Shown: positions 61,232 through 64,000 of the stretch, one piece after another
How the letters are laid out: every line of letters begins with the position of its first letter
Position numbering within the stretch: the stretch's first letter is position 1
NCBI RefSeq assembly: GCF_016756595.1
Contig: NZ_AP023257.1
Span: 1,752,001-1,816,000, forward strand
Reading direction: 5' to 3'
Origin: Mesorhizobium sp. L-2-11
Lineage (GTDB): Bacteria > Pseudomonadota > Alphaproteobacteria > Rhizobiales > Rhizobiaceae
DNA: 64,000 bases
Position numbers and translations under genes: made by a program
The notes under the pieces: generated by a model
Database searches by the model: none
The model's input: the letters and a program-made list of their open reading frames with translations, nothing else
Told to the model about the DNA's origin: nothing

Positions 61232-63538
61232 ATGGCATCCGAGCGCATCGCAGCAATCATCGCAGCCGAAATCGCGGCCCGGCCCGAACAGGCCGCGGCG
61301 GCGATCGGGCTGCTGGACGAAGGCGCGACGGTGCCGTTCGTGGCGCGCTACCGCAAGGAGGTCACCGGCGGTCTCGACGACACGCAGTTGCGCCTGCTGG
61401 CCGAGCGGCTCGCCTATCTGCGTGAGCTCGACGCGCGCCGCGACACCATTCTCGGTTCGATCCGCGAGCAGGGCAAGCTGACCGAAGAGCTTGAGACCAA
61501 GATCGCAGCGGCCGCCACCAAGGCGGAACTCGAAGACATTTATCTGCCCTATAAGCCGAAGCGCCGGACCAAGGCCGAGATCGCGCGCGAGCGCGGGCTG
61601 GGACCGCTGGCCGAGGCCATCCTTGCCGACCGCGCGGCGGTGCCTAGCGAACTGGCGCTGGCCTACATCAGTGAAGAGGTAGCCGACGCCAAGGCGGCGC
61701 TTGAGGGCGCGCGCGACATCCTATCCGAGCAGTTCGCCGAGAATGCCGACCTGGTCGGCAGGCTGCGGAGCTACATGAAGGAACGCGCCTTCATGCGGTC
61801 GCGCGTCGTCGACGGCAAGCAGGAAGCCGGCGCGAAATTCTCCGACTATTTCGACCATGTCGAGCGCTGGGCCAATGTGCCGAGCCATCGCGCCCTGGCG
61901 ATGCTGCGCGGCCGCAACGAAGAGGTGCTGTCGCTCGACATCGAAGTCGATGCCGACGACGTGTCACCGGTGAAGCCGGTCGAGCGGATGATCGCCGATG
62001 CCTATGCCATCGGCCGCCAGTTGCCCGGCGACCGCTGGCTGATGGAGGTGGCGGGCTGGACCTGGCGCATAAAGCTGTCGCTGCATTTGACGCTCGATTT
62101 GATGCGCGATCTGCGCGAGCGGGCCGAGGAGGAGGCGATCCAAGTCTTCGCCCGCAACCTGAAGGATTTGCTGCTCGCCGCCCCGGCCGGATCGCGCGCC
62201 ACGATGGGTCTCGATCCCGGCATCCGCACCGGCGTCAAGGTGGCGGTGGTGGACGGCACCGGCAAGCTCTTGGCGACGACGACGGTCTATCCGTTTCCGC
62301 CGAAGAACGATGTGCGCGGCACGCAAGCCGAGCTGGCAAAGCTCATCCGCCTGCACAAGGTCGAGTTGATTTCCATCGGCAACGGCACCGGCAGCCGCGA
62401 GACGGAAAGGCTGGTGACCGACATGCTGTCCGACATGCCTGCCGAGTCCGGGCCGAAGCCGCTCAAGGTCATCGTCAGCGAGGCGGGCGCCTCGGTCTAT
62501 TCCGCCTCGGCGACGGCAGCGGCGGAATTTCCCGGCCTTGACGTGTCGCTGCGCGGCGCGGTGTCGATCGCGCGACGTCTGCAGGATCCGCTCGCCGAAC
62601 TGGTCAAGATCGAGCCGAAGTCGATCGGCGTTGGCCAGTATCAGCACGATGTCGACCAGTACCGGCTCGGCCGCTCGCTGGAAGCGGTGGTCGAGGACGC
62701 GGTCAATGCCGTCGGCGTCGACCTCAACACCGCCTCGGCGCCGCTGCTGGCCCGGGTTTCGGGCCTTGGCGCCTCGCTGGCTGAGGCGATTACCGCGCAC
62801 CGTGACGCGAACGGCCCTTTTGCCAGCCGCCGCGACCTGTTGAAGGTCTCTCGCCTTGGACCCCGCGCCTTCGAGCAATGCGCCGGCTTCCTGCGCATTG
62901 CCAACGGCACCGAACCGCTCGATGCCTCGGCCGTGCATCCCGAAGCGTATGGCGTGGCGAAAAAGATTGTTGCGGCCTGCGGGCGCGACCTCCGCTCGCT
63001 GATGGGCGACAGTGCCGCTCTCAAGGCGCTCGATCCGCGTGTCTTCGTCGATGAGCGGTTCGGCCTGCCGACGGTGCGCGATATCCTCGCGGAACTGGAA
63101 AAGCCCGGCCGCGATCCGCGCCCCGGCTTCAAGACCGCGACCTTTGCCGACGGCGTCGACGACATCAAGGATTTGAAGCCAGGCATGCTGCTGGAGGGCA
63201 CTGTCACCAATGTCGCCGCTTTCGGCGCCTTCGTCGATATCGGCGTGCATCAGGACGGCCTGGTGCATGTCTCGCAACTGGCCGACCGTTTCGTCAAGGA
63301 CGCGCATGAGGTGGTGAAAGCCGGCGACGTGGTCAAGGTGCGCGTCGTCGACATCGACATCAAGCGCAAGCGCATCGGCCTTTCGATGCGCAGGGATGGC
63401 GACGGCGGTACACCGAAGCGGCGCGACAATCGCAGCAGACCGGTGCCGCGCGCGCCGGCGCCGCAGCGTCAGCCGGAACGGGCGGCAGGGCAGGGTGCAT
63501 TCGGCGCCGCATTGGCGGAGGCGATGAAGCGTAAGTAG
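61232..63538 (+). CDS. tex: RNA-binding transcriptional accessory protein Tex
   Basis: A 768-residue Tex protein. It has an N-terminal helical region (about 1-200), an YqgF/RuvX-like RNase H-type domain opening [16 protein letters not shown] (about 329), then helix-hairpin-helix repeats with [16 protein letters not shown]. The C-terminal S1 RNA-binding domain (about 650-720) contains [20 protein letters not shown]. The last 40 residues are a basic Arg/Pro-rich tail. It binds nucleic acid and affects transcription and RNA turnover. It is transcribed alone, flanked by two copies of repeat family A. Confidence 0.95.
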   Translation: MASERIAAIIAAEIAARPEQAAAAIGLLDEGATVPFVARYRKEVTGGLDDTQLRLLAERLAYLRELDARRDTILGSIREQGKLTEELETKIAAAATKAELEDIYLPYKPKRRTKAEIARERGLGPLAEAILADRAAVPSELALAYISEEVADAKAALEGARDILSEQFAENADLVGRLRSYMKERAFMRSRVVDGKQEAGAKFSDYFDHVERWANVPSHRALAMLRGRNEEVLSLDIEVDADDVSPVKPVERMIADAYAIGRQLPGDRWLMEVAGWTWRIKLSLHLTLDLMRDLRERAEEEAIQVFARNLKDLLLAAPAGSRATMGLDPGIRTGVKVAVVDGTGKLLATTTVYPFPPKNDVRGTQAELAKLIRLHKVELISIGNGTGSRETERLVTDMLSDMPAESGPKPLKVIVSEAGASVYSASATAAAEFPGLDVSLRGAVSIARRLQDPLAELVKIEPKSIGVGQYQHDVDQYRLGRSLEAVVEDAVNAVGVDLNTASAPLLARVSGLGASLAEAITAHRDANGPFASRRDLLKVSRLGPRAFEQCAGFLRIANGTEPLDASAVHPEAYGVAKKIVAACGRDLRSLMGDSAALKALDPRVFVDERFGLPTVRDILAELEKPGRDPRPGFKTATFADGVDDIKDLKPGMLLEGTVTNVAAFGAFVDIGVHQDGLVHVSQLADRFVKDAHEVVKAGDVVKVRVVDIDIKRKRIGLSMRRDGDGGTPKRRDNRSRPVPRAPAPQRQPERAAGQGAFGAALAEAMKRK

Positions 63539-63559
63539 CAGGCGATCGCTGTCGACGTC

Positions 63560-63716
63560 GGCGCAGCCCCTCATCTGCCTGCCGGCATCTTCTCCCCGTG
63601 AACGGGGAGAAGGGGGCTGGCCGCAACGTCTGCGCCCTTTCTGCAGCGCTGCAGATTGGCGAAATCCTTTGCGAAGGCGTCTTTCTCCCCGTCACTATAC
63701 GGGGAGAAATGCCCGG
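63560..63716. repeat. Long palindromic repeat family A, copy 3, truncated by an IS
   Basis: Matches copies 1 and 2 through GGGGAGAAATGCCCGG, then stops at 63716 where the IS481-type end begins. The last 20-25 bases of the right arm are missing from this side. Confidence 0.82.
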
Positions 63717-64000
63717 TGTCCGAACCGGATAGATAGGTAACAGAGTAGACCGATTGCATAGGTGACAGTTTTCTTGTCCGCCGGGAGGTACCGGCGATGG
63801 TTTGGCGAGAGACTGACATCATGGACGAGCGGTTGAGGTTTATAGTGGATTGCCTTTCGGGAGAGGAGACGATGACGGCTGTTTGCGAGCGGTACGGGAT
63901 ATCGCGCAAGATCGGCTACAAGTGGCTTGGTCGTTACCGGGAGTTCGGCCCGGAAGGTTTGCATGATCTGCCGCGAGCGCCGCTCAATCACGGCCGCGCG
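63717..64000 (+). mobile_element. IS481-family insertion sequence, left part
   Basis: Begins with TGTCCGAACCGGATAGATAG at the break in the repeat element, matching the TG-start of IS481-type terminal repeats. A short non-coding end precedes a transposase gene at 63797 that runs past the window. The right end is not visible. Confidence 0.8.
63797..64000 (+). CDS. IS481-family transposase, 5' part (cut by window edge)
   Basis: The first 68 residues show the IS481-type helix-turn-helix: MVWRETDIMDERLRFI, then MTAVCERYGISRKIGYKWLGRY, followed by FGPEGLHDLPRAP, a family motif. The DDE catalytic core would lie beyond base 64000. GGGAGG precedes the start by 8 bases. Confidence 0.88.
   Translation, partial: MVWRETDIMDERLRFIVDCLSGEETMTAVCERYGISRKIGYKWLGRYREFGPEGLHDLPRAPLNHGRA

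Noticed and set aside
61964..63574. Minus-strand 536-residue frame opposite tex
   Set aside because: Antisense of a strongly conserved gene; Arg/Ala-rich composition typical of such shadows.

Overview
The window is chromosomal DNA of an alphaproteobacterium of the order Rhizobiales. Gene content and protein sequences look most like Mesorhizobium; this is a judgement by eye, with no database search. Supporting points are the high GC content, an Omp10-type lipoprotein, homospermidine synthase, a Zur/CobW zinc locus, an ornithine decarboxylase with a long structured leader, a DUF1007/NicO pair, several LysR regulators, and families of intergenic palindromes. No rRNA, tRNA or CRISPR array was seen. 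About 57 protein genes are supported, including one frameshifted gene, one gene relic and two genes cut by the window edges.

Layout. 0-6.4 kb: SPFH protein (cut by the left edge), ferrochelatase, a 5'-nucleotidase fused to LysM, an Omp10-like lipoprotein and homospermidine synthase, all on the minus strand. 6.7-11.2 kb: a zinc locus with zur-cobW-small ORF on minus, and divergently aztC and aztD on plus, with Zur-like operators; the AztA/AztB transporter subunits are absent. 11.3-16.1 kb: pabC/pabB, a membrane protein with a helix-hairpin-helix tail, and an M3 peptidase. 16.3-24.4 kb: an orphan NtrC-type regulator, a DUF882 envelope protein, KDPG aldolase, TrhO, a TerB-like protein and an SDR. 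24.5-28.3 kb: a YCII protein, LysR, and a divergent amino-acid ABC operon without ATPase whose binding protein is frameshifted in its signal peptide. 28.3-36.8 kb: aminotransferase, GNAT, CDF exporter, DenD-like epimerase, NicO and DUF1007, LysR and an amidase. 36.8-39.7 kb: a putative speF-type leader, ornithine decarboxylase, a GNAT carrying an in-frame palindromic element, and an SCP2 protein. 39.7-43.1 kb: a loosely packed stretch with a gamma-butyrobetaine-hydroxylase-like enzyme and a 473-residue coiled-coil protein. 43.2-52.9 kb: TetR-controlled hydrolase and oxidoreductase, MFS exporter, ArsR with a double AHSA1 protein, a RibD-type reductase beside a relic of another, an acetylpolyamine-deacetylase-like protein and a frameshifted amidohydrolase. 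53.0-60.9 kb: a polyamine-type ABC transporter followed by an amidase and two NylB-like serine hydrolases. 61.2-64.0 kb: tex, then an IS481-type element that runs off the right edge.

Three themes link the genes. Metal homeostasis is represented by the Zur locus, CobW, AztC/AztD, a CDF exporter and NicO. Polyamine metabolism is represented by homospermidine synthase, ornithine decarboxylase, an acetylpolyamine deacetylase and a Pot-like transporter. Linear amide hydrolysis is represented by the amidase and NylB-like pair behind that transporter.

The points most worth a second look are the palindrome translated inside the 38.6 kb GNAT gene, the transporter-amidase-NylB cluster, the AztC/AztD pair without its transporter, the ornithine decarboxylase leader, tandem duplications that span stop codons, and three single-base frameshifts.
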